Assembly: GCF_900108565.1 (NCBI RefSeq) | Contig: NZ_LT629971.1 | Span: 1,798,001-1,862,000, forward strand | Source of the DNA: Mycolicibacterium rutilum | GTDB taxonomy: Bacteria > Actinomycetota > Actinomycetes > Mycobacteriales > Mycobacteriaceae | DNA length: 64,000 nucleotides | Direction: 5' to 3' | Part shown: piece by piece, positions 38,482 to 46,882 of the stretch | Layout: every line of letters starts with the position of its first letter | Numbering within the stretch: position 1 is the stretch's first letter | Translations under genes and position numbers: made by a program | Notes under the pieces: generated by a model | What the model was told of the DNA's origin: nothing | Seen by the model: only the letters and a program-made list of their open reading frames with translations | Database searches by the model: none

Positions 38482-39219
38482 CTACGCAGCCAGCAGGCGT
38501 TGTCCCGGTCCGACGGCCTTGCGCCCGGCGACGCGCAGGGCCGCCCACATCGTCACCTGGTTCGCGGTGACGACGGGCTTCTGCAGATCGGCCTCCAGGT
38601 CGGCGATCAGGTCGTAGGTGGGCAGGTTCGTGCAGCTGACGACGATGGCTTCGGCGTCGGCGACGTCCGTGGCGCGGATCATCTCGGCCGTGCGGGCATA
38701 CGGCACCGACCAGATCTGCGAGGTGAGGCCCAGCCCCGAGGTCGCGACGACTTCGATGCCCGCCTCCATCAGATAACTCGTCAGACCGATCGTCAGATCC
38801 GTCGTGTACGGCGTGACGGTCGCGACCCGGCCGACGCCGAGGTGCCGCAGCGCCTCGAGCATCGAGCCGCTGGTGGTCACCGCGGCCGGTGCGCCGGCCG
38901 CCCGCATCGCCGCGACCAGCGCCGCCTCTCCGGCGAGCCCTTTGACGAAGCTGCCCGCGGTGCACGCGTACGCGGTGACGAGCGGGGACACCGCCAGCAC
39001 GTTGGCGGCACCGGCGATCACCTGCTCGGGATCGGAAACGTGCACCGCCATGTCGACGGTCACCGGCAGCGGGGCATACCGCAGCCGGGTGACGTACAGG
39101 CTGACGTCGTCGGGCACCCAGCGCCAGAGTTCGCGGTCGAGCGCGAAGTCGTACGGCGTCACTACGCCTATGCCTACCTGCTGCAATGGTGGGGGTGGCA
39201 CCAGTTCCCCGATCCTCAT
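38482..39219 (-). CDS. Asp/Glu racemase-fold enzyme, two catalytic cysteines (maleate isomerase-like)
   Basis: 245 residues of the same family as the 37700 gene, but with both catalytic cysteines: AYACTAGSF (Cys86) and VVSCTNLPTYD (Cys196). Maleate isomerases and hydantoin/aspartate racemases need both. It probably isomerises or racemises a dicarboxylate or amino acid derivative. ATG 39219 chosen; the frame continues upstream through operator site C, which argues against a longer protein. Confidence 0.8.
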   Translation of the reverse strand: MRIGELVPPPPLQQVGIGVVTPYDFALDRELWRWVPDDVSLYVTRLRYAPLPVTVDMAVHVSDPEQVIAGAANVLAVSPLVTAYACTAGSFVKGLAGEAALVAAMRAAGAPAAVTTSGSMLEALRHLGVGRVATVTPYTTDLTIGLTSYLMEAGIEVVATSGLGLTSQIWSVPYARTAEMIRATDVADAEAIVVSCTNLPTYDLIADLEADLQKPVVTANQVTMWAALRVAGRKAVGPGQRLLAA

Positions 39220-39256
39220 TTGCACAGTGTGAGGCCAGAACGCGGAACCAGCAACA

Positions 39257-39270
39257 GATTGTTGACAATC
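39257..39270. promoter_or_regulatory. GntR operator, site C
   Basis: GATTGTTGACAATC, perfect half-sites, between the divergent racemase-fold gene (start 39219) and the hydroxyacid dehydrogenase operon (start 39297). It is the exact reverse complement of site A. Confidence 0.75.
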
Positions 39271-39296
39271 ATACGGCGCGTCCCTAGCCTCGGGGC

Positions 39297-40325
39297 GTGC
39301 CATCCCCCCGCGGTAGCGCCCAGATGACGTCGTCTCCGCAGGTCAGGGCGGGTTCCTCTCGGCCAGTCATCGCCGTCCTGTGCGAACGCGCGACGGATCG
39401 CCCGCCCACGCTGCAGGGGCTCGACGTCGAGTTCCGGTACTGCACAGCCGAGAACCTCGCAGCGGCCGTCCGCGGCGCCCGCGCGTTGTTGCTCTGGGAC
39501 TTCTTCTCCACCGCGCTGCGCGATGTGTGGGACGAGGCCGACGGGCTGGAGTGGATCCACGTCACCGCGGCGGGTGTCGACACGCTTCTCTTCGACGCAT
39601 TGCGCGACTCCGACGTCGTGGTCACCAACGCCCGCGGTGTATTCGACCGCCCGCTCGCCGAATACGTGCTCGGAGCGGTGCTCGCCCACGCCAAGGACAG
39701 CCGCACCAGTTTCGCGTTGCAGCGCGAGCACCGATGGCAACACCGCGAGACCCGCGGAATCGCGGGCGCACGCGCGCTCGTCGTCGGCACCGGCGGCATC
39801 GGCCGCGAGATCGCGCGGCTGCTGCGGGCCACGGGTATGCAGGTGCGCGGGGCGGGGCGCGTGGCGAGGTCGGACGACCCCGACTTCGGCGACGTGGTGG
39901 CCAGCGCGGACCTGGCCGACCACGTCGGCTGGTGCGATCACCTGGTGCTCGCCGCGCCGTTGACGTCCGCGACGCGCGGCCTGGTCAACGAGGTGGTGTT
40001 GGCCGCGATGAAGCCCGACGCCCACCTGGTCAACATCGGCCGCGGTCCGCTGGTGGACGAGTCGGCGTTGCTTTCGGCATTGTGCGACAACCGGATTGGT
40101 GGCGCGACGCTCGACGTGTTCGACACCGAGCCGCTGCCGCCCGGCCATCCGCTGTGGGACGCTCCCAACGTGACGATCACCGCGCACATGGGCGGCGACG
40201 TGGTGGGCTGGCGTGAGACGCTGGCCGAGCAGTTCGCCGACAACGCGCGGCGCTGGCTGGCCGGGCAGCCGCTGCGCAACGTGGTGGACAAGAAACTCGG
40301 GTACGTGCCGGGGGACGTGCGATGA
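39297..40325 (+). CDS. D-isomer 2-hydroxyacid dehydrogenase
   Basis: 342 residues. NAD motif VVGTGGIGREIARLL near residue 162, then the catalytic Arg in NIGRGPLVDE, Glu in DVFDTEPLP and His in ITAHMGG, all present. It interconverts a 2-oxoacid and a D-2-hydroxyacid; substrate unknown. GTG 39297 is given, but ATG 39324 is equally plausible because the domain begins after it. Its TGA overlaps the amidase ATG, so the three genes 39297-42222 form an operon under operator C. Confidence 0.8.
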   Translation: MPSPRGSAQMTSSPQVRAGSSRPVIAVLCERATDRPPTLQGLDVEFRYCTAENLAAAVRGARALLLWDFFSTALRDVWDEADGLEWIHVTAAGVDTLLFDALRDSDVVVTNARGVFDRPLAEYVLGAVLAHAKDSRTSFALQREHRWQHRETRGIAGARALVVGTGGIGREIARLLRATGMQVRGAGRVARSDDPDFGDVVASADLADHVGWCDHLVLAAPLTSATRGLVNEVVLAAMKPDAHLVNIGRGPLVDESALLSALCDNRIGGATLDVFDTEPLPPGHPLWDAPNVTITAHMGGDVVGWRETLAEQFADNARRWLAGQPLRNVVDKKLGYVPGDVR

Positions 40326-41725
40326 TCCCGACGGCCGCCGAGTTGGTGCAGGGCTACCGAACCAGAACCATCTCGCCCGTCGAGGCCACCCGGGAGGCGT
40401 TGGCCGCGATCGACGCGTACGACGGCGCCGTCAACGCCTACGTGCTCGTCGACCCCGAGGGGGCACTGGCCGCGGCGCGGGCATCCGAGAAGCGTTGGCT
40501 CGCAGGCGAACCGCTCGGACCTGGCGACGGGATGCCGACGTCGATCAAGGACGCGTTGTGGACGCGCAGTTGGCCGACTCTGCGCGGTAGTTGGCTCATC
40601 GACGAAGCCGGCCCGTGGGACGAGGACGCGCCCTGCACGGCGCGACTGCGCGAGACCGGCGCCGTCTTGCTCGGCAAGACCACGACGCCGGAGTACTCGT
40701 GGAAGGGTGTCACCGACTCACCGCGGTTCGGTGTCACCGGCAATCCGTGGGATCCCACCAAGACCGCGGGTGGGTCCAGCGGCGGCAGCGCAGCGGCGGT
40801 AGGCCTCGGGATGGGCGTGTGGTCGGTCGGTACCGACGCGGGCGGATCGGTGCGAATTCCGGCGGGATTCACCGGAACGGTCGCGCTCAAGCCGACCTAT
40901 GGGCTGATTCCGCACTACCCGCCGAGCCCATTCGGCACGCTGGCGCACCCCGGTCCCATGACCAGGACGGTGGCCGACACCGCTGCGCTGATGGACGTGA
41001 TCACCGGGTTCGACGCCCGGGACTGGTCGGCCATGCCGACGCCGCGCTCGTCGTTCCTTGCCGGTCTCGACGACGGCGTCGCGGGCCTGCGGGTGGCGTT
41101 CTCTTCGAACTTCGGTTTTGTGCGCAACGACCCGGAGGTCGACGCGGCGGTGCGGGCCGCGGTGACCGTGCTCTCCGATGCGGGCGCCTCGGTCGAGGAG
41201 ATCGACCCCGGGTTCGCGGATCCGGTCGATGCCTTCCACGTCCTGTGGTTCTCGGGTGCGGCAAAAGTGTTGCAGGCGTACGGCGAAGCGGTCGACGACC
41301 GAGTGGATGCGGGCTTGCGCCGGATCGCGGCGGCGGGTGCTTCGTTGACGGCGTCGGATTACCTCGATGCGACGGCCGTCCGGATGCAACTGGGACAGGT
41401 GATGGGCCGGTTTCACCAGCACTATGACGTGCTGATCACGCCGACGCTGCCGATGCCCGCCTTCACCGCCGGTCGCGACGTGCCGGAGGGCTGGCCGTCA
41501 CCGGACTGGGCGACATGGACGCCGTACACCTACCCTTTCAACATGACTCAGCAGCCCGCGCTGAGCGTGCCTTGCGGGTTCACCGCAGCGGGCCTGCCGA
41601 TCGGGCTGCAGATCGTCGGCCCACGCCACGCCGACGCCCTGGTGCTGCGGGTGGGACAGAGCTACGAGACGGCCACCGACTGGCGTCGGCGCACGCCGGC
41701 CCTGACAGCACAAGGAGTTCGATGA
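40322..41725 (+). CDS. amidase-signature family hydrolase
   Basis: 467 residues, the normal size. The Ser-cisSer-Lys triad is visible: Lys76 in TSIKDALWT, Ser152 in GGSSGGSAAA and Ser176 in TDAGGSVRIP. These enzymes release ammonia from amides such as maleamate, nicotinamide or aryl amides. Start and stop overlap both neighbours (ATGA each), so it works with a hydroxyacid dehydrogenase and a DUF3830 protein. The natural substrate is not readable. Confidence 0.85.
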   Translation: MIPTAAELVQGYRTRTISPVEATREALAAIDAYDGAVNAYVLVDPEGALAAARASEKRWLAGEPLGPGDGMPTSIKDALWTRSWPTLRGSWLIDEAGPWDEDAPCTARLRETGAVLLGKTTTPEYSWKGVTDSPRFGVTGNPWDPTKTAGGSSGGSAAAVGLGMGVWSVGTDAGGSVRIPAGFTGTVALKPTYGLIPHYPPSPFGTLAHPGPMTRTVADTAALMDVITGFDARDWSAMPTPRSSFLAGLDDGVAGLRVAFSSNFGFVRNDPEVDAAVRAAVTVLSDAGASVEEIDPGFADPVDAFHVLWFSGAAKVLQAYGEAVDDRVDAGLRRIAAAGASLTASDYLDATAVRMQLGQVMGRFHQHYDVLITPTLPMPAFTAGRDVPEGWPSPDWATWTPYTYPFNMTQQPALSVPCGFTAAGLPIGLQIVGPRHADALVLRVGQSYETATDWRRRTPALTAQGVR

Positions 41726-42222
41726 GCAGGCTGATCACCGTGTCCCTGGACAAGCGCGGCGTCAGCTGCACCGCGCGCATGCTGGACGACGCGGCACCGC
41801 GTACCTGCGCGGCGGTATGGGACGCGCTGCCCTTGTCGGCACCGGTGTTTCACGGCAAGTATGCGCGCAACGAGATCTACACGCTGCTACCGGAATTCGC
41901 GCCGGCGGACCCCGGCCGGGAGAACACCACGGTGACGCCGATCCCGGGTGACCTGTGCTGGTTCTCGTTCGACTCGGACCAGCTCGGCAACCCGGCCTAC
42001 GGCTACGAGAACAGCACGGGAACCGGTACCACCGGGGCGATCGTCGATCTGGCACTGTTCTACGGCCGCAACAACCTTCTGATCAACGGCGACCAGGGTT
42101 GGGTGCCGGGCAATGTGTTCGGTGCCGTCATCGAGGGCCTCGACGAGATGGCCGAAGCCTGCCAGGACTTGTGGATGGGCGGAGTCCGCGGGGAGACGCT
42201 GAGCTTCCAGCGCGCCACATGA
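41722..42222 (+). CDS. DUF3830 family protein
   Basis: 166 residues matching the DUF3830 (cyclophilin-like fold) family: MLDDAAPRTCAAVWDALP, FHGKYARNEIYTLLP, CWFSFDS, TTGAIVDLALFYGRNNLLINGDQGWVPGN split over the middle. Family members commonly lie beside amidase, hydantoin- and racemase-type genes, but no activity is established. Cotranslated with the amidase, it is a candidate accessory or novel enzyme for the pathway. Confidence 0.75.
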   Translation: MSRLITVSLDKRGVSCTARMLDDAAPRTCAAVWDALPLSAPVFHGKYARNEIYTLLPEFAPADPGRENTTVTPIPGDLCWFSFDSDQLGNPAYGYENSTGTGTTGAIVDLALFYGRNNLLINGDQGWVPGNVFGAVIEGLDEMAEACQDLWMGGVRGETLSFQRAT

Positions 42223-42234
42223 CCGCGGTCGACG

Positions 42235-42660
42235 TCAGGCGGGGAGCAGGCTGATCGGGTTCTGGTGCTGCAGAACGTTGGGATCGTTGCAGGCGCCCGG
42301 TTTCGAGGTGTAGGTGGCGGTTCCCGCCAGCGTCGCCGGGTCGAACGCGTAGGACAGATCGCCCGGACCCGTGCTTCCGTCCGCGCACGTCCACCCGTTC
42401 GGCACATCGTGGCGTTCGACGGTCCACGGCCCGCCTGCCACCCGGCTGATGTGGGCGATCATGCCGGTGGAGCTGGAGACGGTGCCCCCGCAGGCGCCCT
42501 CCGGGTTGCACTGCGTGGTGATCGACCACCGGTTTTGCGTCGGGCCGTTGACGAAGACGAACTCGCCGTCGAGCCGGTCGTCGGCCGACGCGGCACCGGC
42601 CGTCGCCACGGCGATGCCGGCCACCGCGACGGCCAGCGCTGAGGCGCGGAGGGAAGTCAC
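42235..42660 (-). CDS. small secreted protein of unknown function
   Basis: About 141 residues. A signal peptide about 1-29 (ASALAVAVAGIAVATAGAASA) precedes a mature part with four cysteines and a beta-rich pattern (RWSITTQCNPEGACGGTVSSS, WTCADG, KPGACNDP). Similar secreted proteins occur widely in mycobacteria without function. GTG 42660 (or the adjacent GTG 42663) gives a standard signal sequence. Last gene of a likely minus-strand set with the cyclase-like gene and ligC. Confidence 0.6.
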   Translation of the reverse strand: MTSLRASALAVAVAGIAVATAGAASADDRLDGEFVFVNGPTQNRWSITTQCNPEGACGGTVSSSTGMIAHISRVAGGPWTVERHDVPNGWTCADGSTGPGDLSYAFDPATLAGTATYTSKPGACNDPNVLQHQNPISLLPA

Positions 42661-42670
42661 CACCGCAGCA

Positions 42671-43657
42671 TCACACGCCGACGACGCCGGGGTCACCCGT
42701 CTGGGGAAATCTGTCGTCCCACCATGCCAGCACCCGGGCCGCCGACAACGTCAGCCACTTCGACGGCTTGCCCTCGGGGACGTCGACGTCGAACCAGACC
42801 CGGCCGCTGTGGGGACGCCCCTGCAGCACCGTCCCGTCTGGTTGGCGAGCGGCGCGGATCAGCTCGATGGCCTCGGCCATCCGCGGGTCAGGGGGACCGG
42901 CCGTGCGGAAGTAGTCCACCGCGTTGAGCAGGCTATAGCACCAGCGCCAGGGATAGGTGAAGTTGAACACCCACGGCCCGACCGGCTCTGAGGTCGTCAA
43001 GCGCCGAAACAGACTGCGCTGCAACAGGTAGTCTTCGCCGGCGCGGCGGGCGGCGCGGGTCGCATCGGTGTCACCGGTGGCGGCTTCGTAGGCCAGCAGG
43101 CCCTTCAGCGCGTTCAGCGTCGAATGAAATGACGAACGGATCGAGCCTTCGACCCACTCGCAGTTCCAACCGCCGTCGGCCAGTTGGTGCTCGAGAAACC
43201 AATCCTTGATGACGGTGACGTCGACGCCGAGCCAGAGCCCGTTGGCGAGTGTCCAGGCGTTGATGCAGCAGTCGACCTCACCGTCCCAGTAGGGCAGGTC
43301 GTCGTATTCCCACCGGCAGTGCGCGGCGAGCAGCTCCGGTGTGCGGCGTTCACGGAGCACATCGGCGTCGACTCCCCACTCCCGCAACGCATTCAGCGAC
43401 CAGGTTGTCGCGGTCCAGGGCTGGCCGACGTCGCTGATGGTCTCGAAGTCGAAGTCGGCGGGGAAGAACGCGCCGCCTGCCCACTGCCCGTCGGGATCCT
43501 GCAGTGCCAGCAGGCGTGCACCGAAGCCCTCCGTCGCGGTACGCGCCCGCGTCGCCTGCCAGACTTCCTGCGGCTCACCGAGAATGTCGCGCTGGACTTG
43601 CCACCGCAGCGCAGGGTCGGAGTCGAGCAGCCAGGCGATCACAGACTCCGAGAGCAT
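42671..43657 (-). CDS. terpenoid-cyclase/six-hairpin-fold protein
   Basis: 328 residues. Alpha-toroid features such as QLADGGWNCEW, LLALQDPDGQWAGG and RQPDGTVLQGR resemble the QW repeats of squalene cyclase-like or prenyltransferase-like proteins, but there is no catalytic DxDD motif, so it is unlikely to be a true cyclase. It begins three bases after the ligC stop on the same strand, so the two are probably cotranscribed. Function unknown. Confidence 0.55.
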   Translation of the reverse strand: MLSESVIAWLLDSDPALRWQVQRDILGEPQEVWQATRARTATEGFGARLLALQDPDGQWAGGAFFPADFDFETISDVGQPWTATTWSLNALREWGVDADVLRERRTPELLAAHCRWEYDDLPYWDGEVDCCINAWTLANGLWLGVDVTVIKDWFLEHQLADGGWNCEWVEGSIRSSFHSTLNALKGLLAYEAATGDTDATRAARRAGEDYLLQRSLFRRLTTSEPVGPWVFNFTYPWRWCYSLLNAVDYFRTAGPPDPRMAEAIELIRAARQPDGTVLQGRPHSGRVWFDVDVPEGKPSKWLTLSAARVLAWWDDRFPQTGDPGVVGV

Positions 43658-43660
43658 GAT

Positions 43661-44728
43661 CTAGCCGCCGAGTCCGGGGACGATGTCGTTCAGTTCGAAC
43701 GTCACGGGTTGTTCGAGTTGTTCGAAAGTGCATGAGTGCGGGTCGCGGTCGGGACGCCACCGGTTGAACTGCGCGGTGTGGCGGAACCGCTCGCCCTCCA
43801 TGTGGTCGTAGCGGGCCTCGACGACGCGTTCGGGGCGAAGCGGCACGAATGACAGGTCCTTGCCGGCGTTCCAGCGTGAACCGCCGCCGTAGCGTCGGAC
43901 CACGTCCGGGTCGACGTGCGCGGCCCAGTTCCACGGGTGCGCGTCGAAAGGTGTTATGAGGGGCTGCATTTCGACGAAGAGTTCACGTCGTCTGGCCATC
44001 GGAAAGGCGCCGATCACCCCGACCGACGCCAGGCTGCCGTCCTCTTTGTAGAGTCCGAGCAACAGGGATCCGATCGCATCGTCGCCCGATTTGTGCAGGC
44101 GGTACCCGGCGACGACGCAGTCCGCGGTGCGCTGGTGCTTGATCTTGAACATCACCCGCTTGTCCGGCTGGTAGGTCAGGTCGAGGGCCTTGGCGATGAC
44201 GCCGTCGAGGCCTGCGCCCTCGAACTCGTCGAACCAGCGCTGGGCGGTGCTCAGATCCGTGGTGGTGGGGGTGAGGTGGAATTTCTTCGCGTTGGTGGTG
44301 AGTGCGTCTTCGAGGGCGGTCCTTCGCTCGCTGAAAGGCCTTGCGGTGTAATCGGTGTCGTCGAGCGCGAGCAGGTCGAACGCGATGAACGACGCCGGCG
44401 TCTGGGTAGCCAGCATCTGCACCCGGGATGCGGCGGGATGGACGCGAAGTTGCAGCGCATCGAAGTCGAGTCCGGTTCGAGTGGCGATGACGATCTCGCC
44501 GTCGATGACGCACCGTTGCGGTAGTTCGGCTTTCGCGGCCTCGACGAGTTCGGGGAAGTAGCGCGTCAGCGGGCGCTCGTTGCGACTCCCGAACTCCACC
44601 TCGTCGCCGTCGCGGAAGCAGATCGACCGGAAGCCATCCCACTTCGGTTCATAGGACGCGTCCGGAGGGATGGCGGCCACCGATTTCGCCAGCATCGGGG
44701 AAACCGGCGGCATGACGGGCAGACGCAT
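43661..44728 (-). CDS. ligC: ATP-dependent DNA ligase, LigC type (first copy)
   Basis: 355 residues. Nucleotidyl motif EPKWDGF has the lysine that takes AMP (Lys29); motif III-like VIDGEIV, FIAFDLLALDD, DGVIAKALDLTYQP, FKIKHQRTADCVV and an OB domain ending in LEQPVTFELNDI follow. LigC enzymes join breaks in base-excision and back-up end-joining repair with a companion primase-polymerase. ATG 44728 gives the usual MPPVSPMLA N-terminus. It is the divergent neighbour of the DUF222 gene. Confidence 0.87.
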   Translation of the reverse strand: MRLPVMPPVSPMLAKSVAAIPPDASYEPKWDGFRSICFRDGDEVEFGSRNERPLTRYFPELVEAAKAELPQRCVIDGEIVIATRTGLDFDALQLRVHPAASRVQMLATQTPASFIAFDLLALDDTDYTARPFSERRTALEDALTTNAKKFHLTPTTTDLSTAQRWFDEFEGAGLDGVIAKALDLTYQPDKRVMFKIKHQRTADCVVAGYRLHKSGDDAIGSLLLGLYKEDGSLASVGVIGAFPMARRRELFVEMQPLITPFDAHPWNWAAHVDPDVVRRYGGGSRWNAGKDLSFVPLRPERVVEARYDHMEGERFRHTAQFNRWRPDRDPHSCTFEQLEQPVTFELNDIVPGLGG

Positions 44729-44819
44729 GCGGCCATTGTCGCAGTTGGCTGAAAATCGTGAAATCACTCCTGTCTCTTTGGTTTCAGAGGTCACATCGCC
44801 AGGCCGGGTTGTCGGTGGG

Positions 44820-44835
44820 TCGAACTAGTGTTCGA
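44820..44835. promoter_or_regulatory. LexA (SOS) box
   Basis: TCGAACTAGTGTTCGA is a perfect match to the mycobacterial SOS box TCGAAC-N4-GTTCGA. It ends three bases before the ATG of the DUF222/HNH gene, where bound LexA would block transcription. Several 13E12-family genes in M. tuberculosis are known LexA targets. Confidence 0.88.
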
Positions 44836-44838
44836 AGT

Positions 44839-46278
44839 ATGGAGTCGGGCCGGGTCAGCGAGCGGATCGCGGCATTGCGCCGCGAGGTCGATGCGCTGAT
44901 GGCCGAGCCCCTCGATGCCTTGAGCACTACTGAGGTGTTGGCGGCGACCGCCGAGTGGGAGTCGTTTGTGCGCGCGTCGGCGATGGTGAGGCATCACCTG
45001 GTGGCGCAGTTGGGCCGCGCACCGGTTGCCGAGCTGGGGGAGTCCAGCGTGGGTCGGGCGCTGTCGACGTTGTTGCGGATCTCGGTCGCGCAGGGCAATC
45101 AGCGGGTGGCCGAGGCCAAACAGTTGGCCCCGCGGGTCACGATGACCGGTGAGCGGTTGGCCCCGGTGCTCGCGAACACGGCTGCAGCGGTGCGGCAAGG
45201 GTTGATCGGTGCTGAGCATGTACGGGTGATCCGCAAGTTCTTCGATAAGCAGATCCCGCGGTCGGTGGGCTTTGATGTGCGCGAGGCCGCCGAAGCACAC
45301 TTGGCTGACCTGGCGGGTGGGCTGGATCCGCAACAGCTGGGTCAGGCCGCCAAGCGGTTGGCTCAGCACATCGATCAAGACGGTGAGTTCTGCGAGGAGT
45401 TGGTCAAGCAAAAGCGTGGGATCTGGTTCAGCAAGCAGCGCCCCGATGGCAGCAGCGAGATCCACGGCACCGTCGATGCGGCGACGCGGGCGTGGATCGA
45501 AGCGGGCTGGGCGATCTACGGCGCCCCGGGCCGCAACAACCCCGACGCCCCGGACGTCGAACCCGCCCCCGAGCCCGGCGACGACCCCGCCGAACCGGCC
45601 GACAGCGAGGCGGTCGACGCTGCCGACAACGGGTCGTCCGAGGTCGAACCGGCGGATCGCGAGGCGACCGAAGCTTCCGACGTTGGACCCTCAGCGGACG
45701 TCGTGGTCACTGATACGCGCACGCGGGCGCAGCGCAATCACGATGCGATGGGCGCGATGTGCCGTGATCTGCTGGCGTTGCGGGGCAGCAGCACCCATAA
45801 CGGGTTGCCGGCCACCGTCGTCATCACCGCGACCTTGCAGGACTTGCAGGCCGCGGCGGGGCACGGGGTGACCGCGGGCGGGACCCTGGTGCCGATGCGC
45901 GACGTGATCGCGATGGCGGCTAACGCGCACAACTATCTGGCGGTGTTCGACCAGCACACCAGCCAACCGCTCTACCTCGGGCGCGCGCGCCGGTGTGCCA
46001 GCACCGCGCAGCGGTTGATGCTGTTCGGCCTCGAGCGTGGCTGCACCAAACCCGGCTGCAGCGCCCCGGCCTATGAAACCCAGGTCCACCACGCGGTCAC
46101 CGACTGGGCCGACGGCGGGCGCACCGACATCACCGAACTCACCCTGGCCTGCGGGCCCCACAACCGCTCAGTGAAACCCGGCGGCTGGCGCACCGGCAAA
46201 CGCCGTGATTGGCGCACCGAATGGCTACCCCCGCCGCAGCTCGACACCGGCCAAGCCCGGGTCAACAACTACCACCAC
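44839..46278 (+). CDS. DUF222/HNH endonuclease of the 13E12 repeat family, exon 1
   Basis: 480 codons up to a group II intron. Residues about 1-330 are the DUF222 domain, with an acidic/proline-rich low-complexity stretch near 235-285; the C-terminal HNH motif reads CTKPGCSAPAYETQVHH, AVTDW and CGPHNRSVKPGG. The exon ends with NNYHH, and joining to 48224 restores PERYLIPDD, as in intact 13E12 proteins. Without splicing the frame runs 13 codons into the intron. ATG 44839 follows the SOS box. Such HNH proteins are suspected mobile or damage-induced nucleases. Confidence 0.85.
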
Positions 46279-46882
46279 GTGTGCCACGAACGAGGATCGG
46301 AGGCTCGATGTAGGTAGCGAGACTGTGTGATTCGGTGTTCTGCAAGAGATGAAGGTTGGCCCTTCGGAGTCGTCGGTCGGGCGGAGACTTCAAACCACCA
46401 CATGCTGCGTTGGCTGAAGACCGTCGTGGTGAGCGATGTGGAAAAGGCACCCCCAGGAGGTGTCAGGTGGGGACCAGGAAGATGAGTGACCCCGAACCGC
46501 TGTTGATGTGTCGTCATAGTTTGGAGTGACATCGAAACCGCGGCCGTGTGGTGGGCGGCGGGAGCAAGGCTTGGCGGGTGTCCCGATTCTGGCCAGGTGG
46601 TGTCCGGCATTGAGGCGGCATGAGCCTGGTCTGCGGCTCTTGCAGGAAACGTGGGAAGGCGCGTCACGACACTGCTGAATGAGTTCGGTTGGGATGTAAC
46701 CGGATTCCCCAGCGAGAGGGAGTAGCCGGGCCATGGCCCGGTGTGAGTACCGTTGCGCGGCGCGCTGGCGGACCGGCTCGTAGTAGTGAGGAAGCCCCTG
46801 TAATGGGGGTGGAGCGAAGGGGCCGGGTCATCTGTGGCTGTTTGTCCGGTCAACCCGGGGAATCGTCTCGGGGAGGAGCTGT

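Noticed and set aside
44758..44838. Longer N-terminus for the DUF222 protein starting upstream of the LexA box
   Set aside because: It would place the SOS box inside the coding region and overlap the ligC start region; DUF222 proteins begin near the ATG at 44839.
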